Shown piece by piece: positions 18,736-28,108 of a stretch of 64,000 nucleotides of DNA. The position numbers and the translations under genes are program-made. The notes under the pieces were generated by a model, which did no database searches, was not told where the DNA came from, and saw nothing but the letters and a program-made list of their open reading frames with translations. The DNA lies in assembly GCA_963716455.1 (NCBI GenBank), contig CAVQTK010000013.1:1-64000 (forward strand). Reading direction: 5' to 3'. The DNA is from CAVQTK01 sp963716455. Lineage in GTDB: Bacteria; Pseudomonadota; Gammaproteobacteria; Coxiellales; Coxiellaceae. How positions within the stretch are numbered: the first letter of the stretch is position 1; each line of letters starts with the position of its first letter.

Positions 18736-19195
18736 ATTGAATAGGATTGTTTTCCCGGTTTAATTGATCTTCGTACGGTTGGGTTGTGCCGGTTTTGTAG
18801 TCAATAATCCAGCGTACGCCCTGTGCATCAATAAATGTTCGATCAATTATAATTTTGACTACATCATGATTAAGTACTGCATTCAGGACATATTCATTTT
18901 GTCGCTCTAAATGATCAGCAGACAAAATCCATTGGCCACGCGGATCTTGTAAGGTGCGGAGAATGGATTGATAAATGATTTGAGAATGGGCTTCTATTTT
19001 TTTTACTGAAAATCCAAGTTGCCAAAGACGTTGTTGCCATAAATATAAACTGCTATCGAGTTCCTCAGTGGAAGGAAAGTAAGGCGCCTGAATAGCAAGT
19101 TGCTCTAAGGCCTCATGAAGAACAGTGCCTACTATGCGCATTTCACTATCAGGTACAGACAAAATAGTTGGAGGAGCCGTTTTAATTGCAGTCAT
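18735..19195 (-). pseudogene. RecB/AddB-type PD-(D/E)XK nuclease, C-terminal fragment
   Basis: The reading includes RIVGTVLHEALEQLA, then VKIIIDRTFIDAQGVRWII followed by DYKTGTTQPYEDQLN and IQLGVYF. G-h-hH-A, D-R-hD and h-DYKT are the conserved motifs of RecB-family nuclease domains found at the end of UvrD-like or AddB-like helicase proteins. The Met at 19195 is probably internal, because the helicase part is absent upstream. After LGVYF the frame passes into 5'-nucleotidase sequence, so a deletion fused two unrelated genes. Confidence 0.65.
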
Positions 19196-19363
19196 TTTTC
19201 CGGGTGCTGCTTATTCCTGATGTTTGTTATGCGGCAACAGGAATAAGCAGAACCCTACTCGCTAACATATTACCTCCGGTTTAAGGCTAAGTGTTTACTT
19301 ATAATTTTAGCTTATATAAAGAAATTAAAAACAGTAATGAAATTATAAGATGTAGCCTATTTT

Positions 19364-19393
19364 TTGACAATGGGTAAATTAATTTTGTATGAT
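19364..19393 (+). promoter_or_regulatory. Sigma-70 type promoter
   Basis: TTGACA at 19364 and TATGAT at 19388 are separated by 18 bases. The start codon of the two-helix membrane protein lies 43 bases past the -10. Confidence 0.6.
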
Positions 19394-19436
19394 AAAGCAG
19401 GAATATATTTTATCTAAATGATTATAAGGGGTAGCT

Positions 19437-21071
19437 ATGCAACACCTAATAAGACGTAATGCTAATAAGAATTTTCAACAAAACCCTAAAAAAAAGATTA
19501 CTCTTGATCTTTACGAATTAATTTTAACTAATCCACCTATTTATTTGGAAATTGCCCGTTATCTCATAAACTATCGAATTTTTAAATGGGAAATTCCTCA
19601 AGAATTTATAGCAGACAACAAACTTGAGAACGATTTAAAATACACAAATTTTTTGCGCTCTGCTATGTTAAAAAGGATTAAATTAGCAGTTACACAAATT
19701 ATCAGTAAAGATATAGATGCAAATAAAACCACAAATATCTTAGAAATTTGCGAAAAAACCATGAAATATCTAGTGCAGGATTCCGCAATAAATAACAAAT
19801 GGATGATTAATTATTTAACTGATTTTTTTAAATATGAAAAACTGTCCGATTTTTTTAAATCAACTGATGTGATCGAGCGAGTCATTAGCGAAAAAAATCT
19901 GATTAAACGTGCTTATTATGAGGAAAAGGGTGATAAGGAAGCATTAAATAAACTTAAGAAGAAAATATTCGATGAGATAGTTGAGGAATATGTTGGAAAA
20001 AACCGTTATTTAAGCCAATATTTACCAGCACGATACATTCTTTTTAATAATTTTCTAAAATTTATAATCCAAACAGTATTTGTTTTTTTTACTTTGTATG
20101 CCCTAGTATCCTTGTGTAAATTTAATCTAGTTGATGATAATAAAACGCTTATTATTTCTTTGGCAGTGATAGCACTTGTATTGCGTTTGGCTTTCGGAAG
20201 TCTTTTAACACCCTATAAATTAGGTTATTCTTATGCGCACTTATCAGAAATGTCAAAAACCTTAAAAGCTGAAACTTTTAAAGAGATAGCTAATGCAATT
20301 ACTTATATAAAATTTGGGAAAGACGAATCGGTTGAAGTTAAGAGCTTGGAAGAAGATAACAAACAAATTGGTAGTCGAAAAAAGATCAAAAAGCAGGATG
20401 AATCGACTGGTTACAAACAACAATCTCCTACAAATGAAAAGAAGCAAGAACATCAAAATGAATCCTATATAGTTAGGAGATGGAGTGCAGACTACGCACC
20501 TCCTATCATTCGAAAAAAAATAAAAACACGCGGCGTGCCTAGAGCCGATGAATCTAATGTTACCCAAGAGGAAGACATTAGGCAGGATAATCAACGTTAT
20601 CTGGCTTTAATCTTAGCTAATGCCAGGCTGCCCATACCAATAACTATTGTTTGGCAAATCGAAAAGAAGTATTACGAGTATTCTCTGGGAAATCCTGACA
20701 TAGTAAAAATTTGGTCTAATATTGGGTTTCGCAAGGCCAATGTAAAAGACGATTTGGCCTTTATCGCTATGGCTATCTTCGAGGAATTAGCCAAGGATAT
20801 TCGTTTGGCGAAGAGATTTCATAGCGTTGCCCAATGGGGCCATGCAGTGGGGTCAGAGAGAGAAAATGGTTTCGTTAAAACGCAAAAATGTATTATTAAG
20901 CTAAAAATTGTCACTGAATTATATCGCCTTATTTGCATAGCCTCCGAAAATAAGCCGATTCGATGCCCACGCGGTTATGAAAATTCAAGATTGTTTATAC
21001 CTGTTAAATTTTTAGAAAAGAAGGATGAGAATGAGGCCGAAATACAAGCTTTATATAGAAAGAATCTTTAA
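19437..21071 (+). CDS. Orphan protein with two membrane helices and a duplicated C-terminal domain
   Basis: The 544-residue product starts at ATG after AGGGGTAG. Residues 1-200 are helical and soluble. Two membrane segments lie at about 207-227 (FLKFIIQTVFVFFTLYALV) and 237-257 (TLIISLAVIALVLRLAFGSLL). From about 305 a charged linker leads to a C-terminal domain (YLALILANARLPIPITIVWQ, KANVKDDLAFIAMAIFEELA, HSVAQWGHAVGSE). The end is glutamate-rich (KFLEKKDENEAEIQAL), resembling the E-block seen near the C-terminus of Dot/Icm substrates. The domain from residue 305 to the end recurs as a 5'-truncated copy at 40008-40742. No family is recognised. Confidence 0.65.
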   Translation: MQHLIRRNANKNFQQNPKKKITLDLYELILTNPPIYLEIARYLINYRIFKWEIPQEFIADNKLENDLKYTNFLRSAMLKRIKLAVTQIISKDIDANKTTNILEICEKTMKYLVQDSAINNKWMINYLTDFFKYEKLSDFFKSTDVIERVISEKNLIKRAYYEEKGDKEALNKLKKKIFDEIVEEYVGKNRYLSQYLPARYILFNNFLKFIIQTVFVFFTLYALVSLCKFNLVDDNKTLIISLAVIALVLRLAFGSLLTPYKLGYSYAHLSEMSKTLKAETFKEIANAITYIKFGKDESVEVKSLEEDNKQIGSRKKIKKQDESTGYKQQSPTNEKKQEHQNESYIVRRWSADYAPPIIRKKIKTRGVPRADESNVTQEEDIRQDNQRYLALILANARLPIPITIVWQIEKKYYEYSLGNPDIVKIWSNIGFRKANVKDDLAFIAMAIFEELAKDIRLAKRFHSVAQWGHAVGSERENGFVKTQKCIIKLKIVTELYRLICIASENKPIRCPRGYENSRLFIPVKFLEKKDENEAEIQALYRKNL

Positions 21072-21090
21072 TAAATGTCTTGCTTAACTT

Positions 21091-21417
21091 CTATTAATAC
21101 TCACTCTTTACAGATATAGAACTTGCTTCATTATTTTTTTTATCTACTATTGGTTTTAAATACTTTAAATTTTTGTAAAAAGCTTTACAGACCAAGGAAA
21201 GATGGCATAAATCCTTCTGATCATAACCAGGATTTTCCACTCCTTTGAATACATTATGGATTTCATAAATGTTTTCAATTTGATGAGTATGGGGGTTATA
21301 ACGATATGCTGTTAACTCTCTTTTAGCGTCTATTTCTATAATTGTTCCAACCTTTAGGGAATATTCTACGGTTTTTCTAGATAATTTTGATACGGTAGTT
21401 ATGAAAAATTCTAGTCA
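21091..21417 (-). pseudogene. Open frame without start, unknown
   Basis: The minus strand is open for 108 codons and reads EYSLKVGTIIEIDAKRELT, YRYNPHTHQIENIYEIHN and YDQKDLCHLSLVCKAFYKN before stopping at 21091. There is no ATG, GTG or TTG in a usable position and an in-frame stop precedes it. The composition looks like real protein, so this is probably the tail of a lost gene. No family is recognised. Confidence 0.3.
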
Positions 21418-21521
21418 TATTGATGAAAAGATAAAATTAGTTCCATTTGATCCTCAATGGAAAACAATCTCCACAGTTCTAGCATAAAATCAATCGATTG
21501 TCCTTGAAGATTTTTTAATCC

Positions 21522-21785
21522 TCACTCATAAGTCAATTTTTTCATTGCTTGCATTCTTTTTCCAAATTTATTGGTAACTTTATCTAGAGTTTCTTCCACA
21601 TCAAAACCTGAATAAATACATAAAGAAATGGCAGAATGTATAAGATCACCCATTTCTTCTTGAATACGGTTACTGCCTTCTTTCTTTTCAATTGCCTCCT
21701 TAATCTCTCTGCATTCATCGATTGCTTGCTCGATAATCATGTTTTGATCTGGCCAATCAAAACCAAAATTTCTCGCATCTTTTTC
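21522..21785 (-). pseudogene. MazG-like nucleotide pyrophosphohydrolase, N-terminally damaged
   Basis: The frame reads NFGFDWPDQNMIIEQAIDEC, REIKEAIEKKEG, RIQEEMGDLIHSAISLC and FDVEETLDKVTNKFGKRM. The E-x-x-E, then EEMGD, then K-F-x-x-R arrangement is that of MazG-type all-alpha NTP pyrophosphohydrolases. An ATG at 21740 would give 72 residues, but homology starts earlier, at about 21785. Further upstream the frame runs antisense through a ptsP fragment, which shows the true start has been lost. A 72-residue product would lack the first helix. Confidence 0.6.
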
Positions 21786-21888
21786 AAGTATTGAAAATGG
21801 ATGACCCGATCGAAATTCGTTGCCATATGGAATTAGTACTAGAAGAAGCTGAGTTAGGAGGATTAATACGCGCTGGACGCTTTTAAAC
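21786..21888 (+). pseudogene. Second copy of the ptsP 3' end
   Basis: The plus strand reads QVLKMDDPIEIRCHMELVLE, then EAELGGLIRAGRF and a stop at 21886. This is nearly identical to the last 35 residues of the ptsP gene that ends at 63801 on the minus strand (QVLKMDDPIEIRCHMELALE). The fragment lacks everything upstream. It marks an old duplication or rearrangement joining ptsP-flanking DNA to this island, about 42 kb from the present gene and in the opposite orientation. Confidence 0.7.
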
Positions 21889-21994
21889 AGTAATAGCTTA
21901 CTTCGTAGATGGGAACGTTCTCTTGCAATCAGCTATCTCCCCTGAGCTAGGGGGCTCAAGCCCGGGGTATTTTATTGCAGAGAATCTAGCCAGT
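21889..21994. terminator. Possible hairpin between ptsP scrap and the helical-repeat gene
   Basis: CCCCTGAGC, TAGGG, GCTCA and CCCGGGG near 21941-21969 can form a stable stem with a nested TGAGC/GCTCA pair. It sits 25-50 bases beyond the stop of the minus-strand gene ending at 21995, where a terminator would be expected, but no clear T-run was identified on that strand. Confidence 0.3.
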
Positions 21995-24274
21995 TTAATT
22001 GCTATAGCTGCCGCAGCGAAGATAATTTGTTGACTCTCTAAGTACTTTCACCGTATCTGTTTCTGTCTTAGAACTAAAAAGGGAAGAATTATGCACTCCG
22101 AACAATGTGTAGCAAAAATGGTTTGCCTGTTCATTTTCCCTACTATTCCTAAGCAGTTCAATTGATAGTTTTTGCGCAAGAACACGGTCTTTATTAGTTA
22201 GTTGTTTTTTTATTTGGCAATAAAGATAAACTAACGAATTTCGTTTAAGGTGTAAATTATTGCGAGTAGAGCTTATCATCCAACAACAAGTCTGGTAACG
22301 TTTATCTAACTCAAGAATTTTAGTTCCTAATTTAAATAATACGGTTTCAATACGGGACTTTGAGTCAGGTGCTGTTTTTTTCCACTTAGCCGTATCTCTG
22401 GCAATATCTAGCAACAAATCCTCAATATCTTTTTTGATTTCTCTAGGACGGTTATCACCTACAGTAGACTTTTCTTGCCATTCAATATCGGATTGTTTGA
22501 TATCCAATAGTAAAGGGCCACGCTCTTGATTCGTTTCAGGATTCCAATGCTCCTTATTTTCTAGCGTAACAAAGGATGTAGTTGGGTTTGTGAAAAATAA
22601 GGTATTATTGACATTGTGATTATTGAAATGAAGGTTCATTTTGTCTTCCTTCGTTTCTTCCTGTGAAGGAGTTGCTTTTACATCCTCGTTTGTTGTGGCC
22701 AAAGGATAGACTTGGGAAATCTGTTGCTGAAGCTGTGATAATTTTGCTAATAAATGCGAGTTTTGATCTTTCACAAGCTTATATTCCTTAGAAATACATT
22801 GTTCCATTTTGGTGACTGCCTCTTGCGCTTTTTGAGGCGCCGCCATTCCAACTGCCATTTCGTAACTAAATTTATAAGTTAACATATTGTCTACGAATGC
22901 AGGTGACTGAGTTTTTTTTGCTTGATTAATATGAGTAATATAACTTATTAAGGCTTGACTAAAGGCATTCCAACCTTTTGCTTCTTCTACTCGTTTAGCG
23001 CGTTTCTCCAATTCGTCAAGTGTACTTTGAATAGGATTTGTTTCGCTGTTATCCTCATCCAGTCCTTGCACCTCATTTTGTTGAGGAGAGGCAGATCTGC
23101 CATTCAAGTAAGCCCGGAGTGCAGATTTGTCTTCAGACTCAACTTCCAGTCCTAAATAACCTAAGAAAGCCTCTCTCCCTCCGCCATCTTTTTCTTCGGA
23201 GATTGTCAATAACCCTCGAATTGAACACTCTAAACCTTTTCTGCGGATACGATGGCAGTTTTCGGCTAGCGGTGATTTAATACGCTGCTCAATACCTTTA
23301 CTAGCTTTTACATAATCTGCACCGCCACTTGCACAAATAATCAGAGACTCGCCGAAATAAAACCAATTGTCTGTTGTTAGTTGGGAATTGAATTCCATTT
23401 TACAGTCGAGTTTGCTTATAAAAGTGAGACTAGTGTCCTGATCTAGAATATTTAATAGAGGTATGAAGTCTTGAGTTAATATAGATGGGATTTCTGATGA
23501 TAAGAGGTGGGGGGCAAGGCTTGCTATTCTTCGTTTTAATGCTGTAATTAAAAATACCCTATCGTTTTTAATAGCATATAGTTTGTTTAATTCTAAAAAT
23601 GTCTCTGCTAACAACTTAAAGTTGAGTCCATTTACGAAGACTTGGAAAAGTTCGTCTTCTAAGTTTGTGATCATCGTAACATAGGTCGTCAAATTTACAT
23701 TACAGACTTTTTGTATAATTTTTGAAAAATGTTGAGAACCGAGCTTTGCTATTAATGTTTGAAAAAGAGCGGGGTGTCCTTCAAATTTGAAGTACCCAAG
23801 TACATTATAAGCTTCCTTTTCTATGATAGCGGATAAATCCTTGGAGTCTAGATTCTCTATCACTGCCAAAGCTGGGAGTTTATTTTCAGAAGCAAATAAC
23901 CAAGTGGTTGGGGATGCATTGACCCTTCCCATATTACAGAGAGTCGATAGCCCCTGCGAACTGATTTTGTTTATCAAGGTCATGATAGCCGGGTGGTTCT
24001 GATAATCGACGAAAAATTGACTCGCATAATGAGAAGAGTAGAAGAAATTAATTAAACTTTCTTCATCTAATATCTTTATTAAGTGTTCGACAACTTTAGT
24101 CCCAAAGTATGACTTTGATACTTTTTGTAAAAAACGACTTAAGAGTTCTAAGTGTTCGTGAACATCTGCGCCTTTTTCCTCTAAAAAATATTGCTTAAAA
24201 GATTGTTCATCTAAATTTAATATAAATTTTGCAAATTTCTCATTGTTATCTAAAATAGTATTCGGTATACGCAT
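21995..24274 (-). CDS. Helical-repeat protein with shared C-terminal module, effector candidate
   Basis: The 759-residue product begins at ATG 24274. Residues 1-320 form short helical repeats with phrases such as FSKIIQKVCNVNLTTYV, LFQVFVNGLNFKLLAETF and GHPALFQTLIAKLGSQHF, which suggest an alpha-solenoid. Residues about 400-540 are charged and coiled-coil-like. The last 120 residues match the C-terminal module of the genes at 16627, 28109 and 30426: KILELDKRYQTCCWM, LKRNSLVYLYCQIKKQL, HFCYTLFGVHNSSLFSS and TDTVKVL. No PmrA-like box was found upstream. The family is unrecognised; a scaffold-like effector with a common delivery or targeting domain is my inference. Confidence 0.7.
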   Translation of the reverse strand: MRIPNTILDNNEKFAKFILNLDEQSFKQYFLEEKGADVHEHLELLSRFLQKVSKSYFGTKVVEHLIKILDEESLINFFYSSHYASQFFVDYQNHPAIMTLINKISSQGLSTLCNMGRVNASPTTWLFASENKLPALAVIENLDSKDLSAIIEKEAYNVLGYFKFEGHPALFQTLIAKLGSQHFSKIIQKVCNVNLTTYVTMITNLEDELFQVFVNGLNFKLLAETFLELNKLYAIKNDRVFLITALKRRIASLAPHLLSSEIPSILTQDFIPLLNILDQDTSLTFISKLDCKMEFNSQLTTDNWFYFGESLIICASGGADYVKASKGIEQRIKSPLAENCHRIRRKGLECSIRGLLTISEEKDGGGREAFLGYLGLEVESEDKSALRAYLNGRSASPQQNEVQGLDEDNSETNPIQSTLDELEKRAKRVEEAKGWNAFSQALISYITHINQAKKTQSPAFVDNMLTYKFSYEMAVGMAAPQKAQEAVTKMEQCISKEYKLVKDQNSHLLAKLSQLQQQISQVYPLATTNEDVKATPSQEETKEDKMNLHFNNHNVNNTLFFTNPTTSFVTLENKEHWNPETNQERGPLLLDIKQSDIEWQEKSTVGDNRPREIKKDIEDLLLDIARDTAKWKKTAPDSKSRIETVLFKLGTKILELDKRYQTCCWMISSTRNNLHLKRNSLVYLYCQIKKQLTNKDRVLAQKLSIELLRNSRENEQANHFCYTLFGVHNSSLFSSKTETDTVKVLRESTNYLRCGSYSN

Positions 24275-24427
24275 GAAATTCTCTTCTTTAAGTTAAATTA
24301 AAAGTATATTAGATCATAAAATATGCAATATATCAATAAAATTCCAGATTTATCTTTTTTTTGATTATGTCAAACGTGCTTTAAAAATTAAGGTGAGGGC
24401 ATTAGGTATGGACAATAACCTTTTGAG

Positions 24428-24556
24428 ATGGAAGCGGAAGGTTTTTTGGCGCAATGTATTCAGCATGAAGTAGATCATTTGAATGGTATACTATTTATTG
24501 ATCGACTATCTTCATTGAAGCGTGAACGGTTAGTAAAAAAGATGAGAAAAAAGTAA
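24428..24556 (+). pseudogene. def: Peptide deformylase, C-terminal fragment
   Basis: The reading MEAEGFLAQCIQHEVDHLNG, then ILFIDRLSSLKRERLVKKM, is the third conserved block of peptide deformylase with its HExxH zinc motif (HEVDH). The first two blocks (GxGxAAxQ and EGCLS) are absent. Forty-two codons remain. Peptide deformylase is essential, so a complete copy must exist elsewhere. The scrap is directly followed, two bases on, by the start of the secreted UbiC-like gene. Confidence 0.75.
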
Positions 24557-24558
24557 AA

Positions 24559-25257
24559 ATGTTAGTTATTAACTTAAAAAATTGGTTTAAAAAGTCATTA
24601 TTAATTTCTTGCTTTATTTACGCGAGCATGATGAATACAGCCGATGCAGAGAATCTATTTTTGCAGCCAGCCTATTCTAAACAACTTTCCCCCTTATATC
24701 TTTTTTTAGAAAAACAAAATTTTTCTTCGGCTTACAAACCCAATTTAAAATTGGTAAATACAGCAGAGTTATCGAAACCGTATCAGTTTCTGCTGACTCA
24801 ACCGTTAATGACTGTGGGAATTGCTCAATATTATCAGCACACCCCTAAAGTGCGGCCGCCTTTGTATGCAGAGAATCATTTTGCAGAAAAAATATATTCT
24901 CGAGCTGTAATCATGGTTATTGATAACAACAAAAATCGAGATGATGCGTTAATTGCCGATAAAAATAAAGAAAGTACTATTGTGGAACTCGGTTTGATCA
25001 CGATTAATTTCAACGCTTTATCTGAAAAAATGATTGATGGGGTATTGCATAGCCAAGTCCCATTTGGTACATTATTAGTTAAAAATAATATTAAAATTCA
25101 TAATGCGGATAGGAGTTTCTTTAGCCTGACCTGTGATAAAAATTTTTCTAAATTTTTGAACTGTTCTTTGGGAAAAACCTTATATGGCCGTACTAATACG
25201 CTAATACGTGAAGATAATGGCCAGTGGGTAGCACATGTTGTTGAGATATTGACTTAA
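24559..25257 (+). CDS. Exported protein with chorismate-lyase (UbiC)-like C-terminus
   Basis: The 232-residue product has a signal peptide (basic NLKNWFKKS, hydrophobic LLISCFIYASMM, likely cleavage after TADA at about 30). The C-terminal half has the chorismate-lyase fold pattern: MIDGVLHSQVPFGTLLVKN, LYGRTNTLIRED and WVAHVVEIL, with the Arg and terminal Glu used by UbiC to bind chorismate. A periplasmic location makes a ubiquinone-biosynthesis role unlikely. I have the impression that exported UbiC-like proteins occur in Legionella, but cannot assign a function. It lies just upstream of the M20 amidohydrolase remnant. Confidence 0.55.
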   Translation: MLVINLKNWFKKSLLISCFIYASMMNTADAENLFLQPAYSKQLSPLYLFLEKQNFSSAYKPNLKLVNTAELSKPYQFLLTQPLMTVGIAQYYQHTPKVRPPLYAENHFAEKIYSRAVIMVIDNNKNRDDALIADKNKESTIVELGLITINFNALSEKMIDGVLHSQVPFGTLLVKNNIKIHNADRSFFSLTCDKNFSKFLNCSLGKTLYGRTNTLIREDNGQWVAHVVEILT

Positions 25258-25296
25258 GAGTTTTCACTAAGGGTAAAAACTATTCCAAATAAGGTT

Positions 25297-26467
25297 ATGA
25301 TTAAAATGCTAATTGATATTGGTTTAGTTTCTGATTTAATTCCGAAGTTAGTAAAGATACGCCGGCAAATCCATCAAAACCCTGAATTATCCTTTAAAGA
25401 ACATCAGACAGCGGACCTAATTGCAAAACAGTTGCGAATGTTTGGAATTAAGGATATTCAAACCGAAGTAGGAAAGACGGGTGTTTTAGCTGTAATTGAT
25501 TCCGGCAAGCCAGGGAAAACAGTCGCTTTGCGCGCTGATATGGACGCCTTGCCCATGCTTGAAAAAACAGGCAAACCTTATACTTCTCAAAATAAAGAAG
25601 CTATGCATGCCTGTGGTCATGATGGACATACTGCCACTTTGTTAGGAGTAGCGGCTGTATTAAATAAATTACGTGGTTCTTTTCAAGGGAAAGTAAAATT
25701 AATCTTTCAACCCGCTGAAGAAATTGGGGCAGGTGCTCAAGCAATGATCGAAGATGGTGTGTTAAACCAAGTAGATGCGATTTTTGGGTATCATAATTCT
25801 CCAGGAATAGTCGGCCAAATTGCTATTAAGACAGGGACGGTTTTGGCAGGTGTAGATCTTTTTAAAATAACTATTCATGGAAAAGGAGGACATGCGTCGT
25901 TGCCTCAACTTTGTATCGATCCTGTATTAATTGGCTCTCATCTCGTCGTTTCTTTGCAATCCATTATCAGTAGACGGATAGCCGCAACGGATAATGCTGC
26001 ATTACTATTTCTCAATTTAATGCGGGTACAAAAGAAAATATTATTCCTGATGATGCAGTTCTAAAAGGATCTATGCGCACTATTACCAAATCACAGCGCG
26101 AATTTTTAATAAAAGAAATCACTACCTTATAAACCATATCGTTAATGACTTTGGCGCCCAAGTTGAAATTGAATTTATACAATTATTAACACCAACCATT
26201 AACACTATCAAAGAAACTGAATTAGTTGCTGAAGTCGTACGACAGAATTTTGGTGAATCATTAACCTACTTAACTAATCCAATTATGGTATCGGAAGATT
26301 TTTGTTGTTTTTTAGATAAAGTTCCAGGTTCTTTTTTCTTTATTGGTACAGGTACTACTATTGAAAATGAGGAGCATAATAGTCATTATGATTTTAACGA
26401 TGAAATTTTACCTATTGCAGTTCGCATGATGTGTGGGGTAGCGCTAGGATTCTTGCAAGACTCATAA
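25297..26467 (+). pseudogene. M20 family amidohydrolase (hippurate/IAA-amino acid hydrolase type), frameshifted
   Basis: The first 240 codons are sound: KIRRQIHQNPELSFKE, ALRADMDALPM, then the metal site AMHACGHDGHTATLLG and AEEIGAGAQAMIEDG, then the dimerisation segment GKGGHASLPQ. The frame breaks near 26015. Another frame supplies FNAGTKENIIPDDAVLKG and breaks again near 26130. The last piece has NPIMVSEDFCCFLDKVPG and ends at 26467. Two single-base shifts thus separate three homologous parts of a zinc-dependent N-acyl amino acid hydrolase. The 3' end overlaps the convergent transporter gene by 82 bases. Confidence 0.8.
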
Positions 26468-27711
26468 TTTTTTTCTAAGAGCAAAGCGATTAAACTAATT
26501 CCCGCTGCAAGAATCAGCATAAAAGCCGGGGAGTTTGTCGAATGAGTGATTTTTATAAGATAAAGAGCTGTGACAGGTGCAATGCCACCAAATAAACTCA
26601 TTGCCAAATTGAACGCAAGGCAACTACCAGAAAACCTTACACTGGGGGGAAAAGGTCGCATAGCAGGTATTATTATGGAACCCGTCATTATGGCAATTAA
26701 AACAGAAAATGCCATATAACTAATCATTACTAACAATAATGATTTACTGGAAATGAGAGCAAAGAGTGGATAAGAAAGCACTATAAATCCTATACAAGTC
26801 GCGAAAAGGAAAATCGAAGGATTAATTCTATCAGTTAATTTACCTACAGCTAGACTTACAAGAACAGTGACAACCAAACTTATTGAAGTCATCAACATAA
26901 TTGTTTGCGAAGTTGTGCCAAGTGCTTGAATATTTAAGGTGTTAGGAATAAATATGGCAATAAGGTAAATTCCTGTGCCCATTAAAGAGAATAATAACGT
27001 TGTTCTAATAACTGAGAATAAGTTTCCTTTAAATAAATCTAATAGAGGATTATGGGAAAGTTGCCGCTCTTCCCGAGCTTTTTTAAATTCGTCAGATTCC
27101 GGTTGTTGAATTCGCATAGCTAAAATAATAAAGCCCGCCAACCCTCCTAGTAAAAAAGGCACTCGCCATCCCCAGTTGAGTAAACTGTCATTGGAGAAAG
27201 TCGCAAAAATAATCGTAGCAACAACCGATCCTAACAATAGACCAAAATTACCAGCGCTAAGCACTATACTTCCGGCAAAACCTTTTTGAGAGTTTGGTGC
27301 ATTTTCCATTAAAAATAGGGAAGCGCCCATCTCTTCGCTAGTGATAGACAAGCCTTGGCAAATTCGACATAAAGTGAGCAGTATAGCCGCTGTTATTCCA
27401 ATATCTGAATAGGATGGTAATAAGCCTATACTAAACGTGGAGATAGCCATTATTCCAATAGCACAAATAAGGGAAATTTTTCTTCCAAATTTGTCACCTA
27501 TATAGCCAAAAATGATGGCGCTAAATGGTCGTACTAACGAGCCGGTACTAAAGACTGCAAATGCAAGCATAAGAGAAGTATACTTGCCGTGTGCTGGGAA
27601 AAATAAATTGGCTAAAGTGCTGGCAAAAAAACCATAAATAATATAGTCATATAACTCAAGCACATTACCCGCAGCGCACCCGATTATATGTTTTTTCCAC
27701 GATTTATTCAT
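26386..27711 (-). CDS. MFS transporter of the metabolite:H+ symporter (ProP-like) family
   Basis: The 441-residue inner-membrane protein has about twelve hydrophobic helices. Family signatures are NVLELYDYIIYGFFAS in helix 1, GYIGDKFGRKISL between helices 2 and 3, and NWGWRVPFLLGGLAGF in helix 6. These place it with proton-coupled carriers for betaine/proline, oxoglutarate, shikimate or citrate. The substrate cannot be told. The start ATG at 27711 lies beside an A/T-rich leader. The last 27 codons overlap the end of the convergent M20 pseudogene, so the native C-terminus may be slightly altered. Symporters of this type are common in intracellular Legionellales that import host metabolites. 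Confidence 0.85.
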   Translation of the reverse strand: MNKSWKKHIIGCAAGNVLELYDYIIYGFFASTLANLFFPAHGKYTSLMLAFAVFSTGSLVRPFSAIIFGYIGDKFGRKISLICAIGIMAISTFSIGLLPSYSDIGITAAILLTLCRICQGLSITSEEMGASLFLMENAPNSQKGFAGSIVLSAGNFGLLLGSVVATIIFATFSNDSLLNWGWRVPFLLGGLAGFIILAMRIQQPESDEFKKAREERQLSHNPLLDLFKGNLFSVIRTTLLFSLMGTGIYLIAIFIPNTLNIQALGTTSQTIMLMTSISLVVTVLVSLAVGKLTDRINPSIFLFATCIGFIVLSYPLFALISSKSLLLVMISYMAFSVLIAIMTGSIIIPAMRPFPPSVRFSGSCLAFNLAMSLFGGIAPVTALYLIKITHSTNSPAFMLILAAGISLIALLLEKNYESCKNPSATPHIMRTAIGKISSLKS

Positions 27712-27825
27712 GTTACTTTTCTGTTTTTGGTAATCAATTTGAATAATAAATTACCATTAAATGGTAAAAAATACAACAATTTTTGCAAGGTGTTTAAAAA
27801 ATTAACATGCGTATAGAACGAGAAC

Positions 27826-27951
27826 GAGGGTCGAAGTCTGAAATTTTAAGCAGATCCTTTGTTCAATAGTAGCCACAGTGCTGGCTAAGCTTTGTATAAG
27901 ATTTTTGCTTAAGATTTCAGACTTGACCCTCTTAACAGACTTGACCCTCTT
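27826..27951. repeat. Palindromic repeat family, copy 3
   Basis: This full copy (GAGGGTCGAAGTCTGAAAT ... CAGACTTGACCCTC) has one inserted base in the left arm. It is followed by a partial second right end (CAGACTTGACCCTCTTAAC), as if two copies had recombined. It stands upstream of the first of two tandem effector genes. Confidence 0.9.
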
Positions 27952-27987
27952 AACTTTTATAATAATCTGTTTAAAAAACCGTCAAGA

Positions 27988-28006
27988 TTAAGATTATTTT
28001 AATATT
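27988..28006 (+). promoter_or_regulatory. PmrA-like tandem box, copy upstream of the first duplicated gene
   Basis: TTAAGATT at 27988 and TTAATATT at 27999 are separated by ATT. They match the PmrA direct-repeat consensus at 15 of 16 half-site positions. TAAACT at 28014 is a possible -10. The same element is conserved in the second copy at 30302-30320. Confidence 0.65.
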
Positions 28007-28108
28007 TACTCCTTAAACTATCTTGATCTAGGAGTTTACGCATTGACAAAATAATTCATTTTTTATCAAAGAGTTGTAATAACTTTAATTTGTCACTGTA
28101 TAACTCCT

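Noticed and set aside
22955..23280. Plus-strand open frames opposite the helical-repeat gene
   Set aside because: They are antisense to a strong coding frame and have no start signals.
24277..24310. PmrA-like half-sites upstream of the 21995 gene (TTAATTTA, TTAAAGAA)
   Set aside because: The spacing between halves is two rather than three bases and the second half is poor, so it was not counted with the six boxes.
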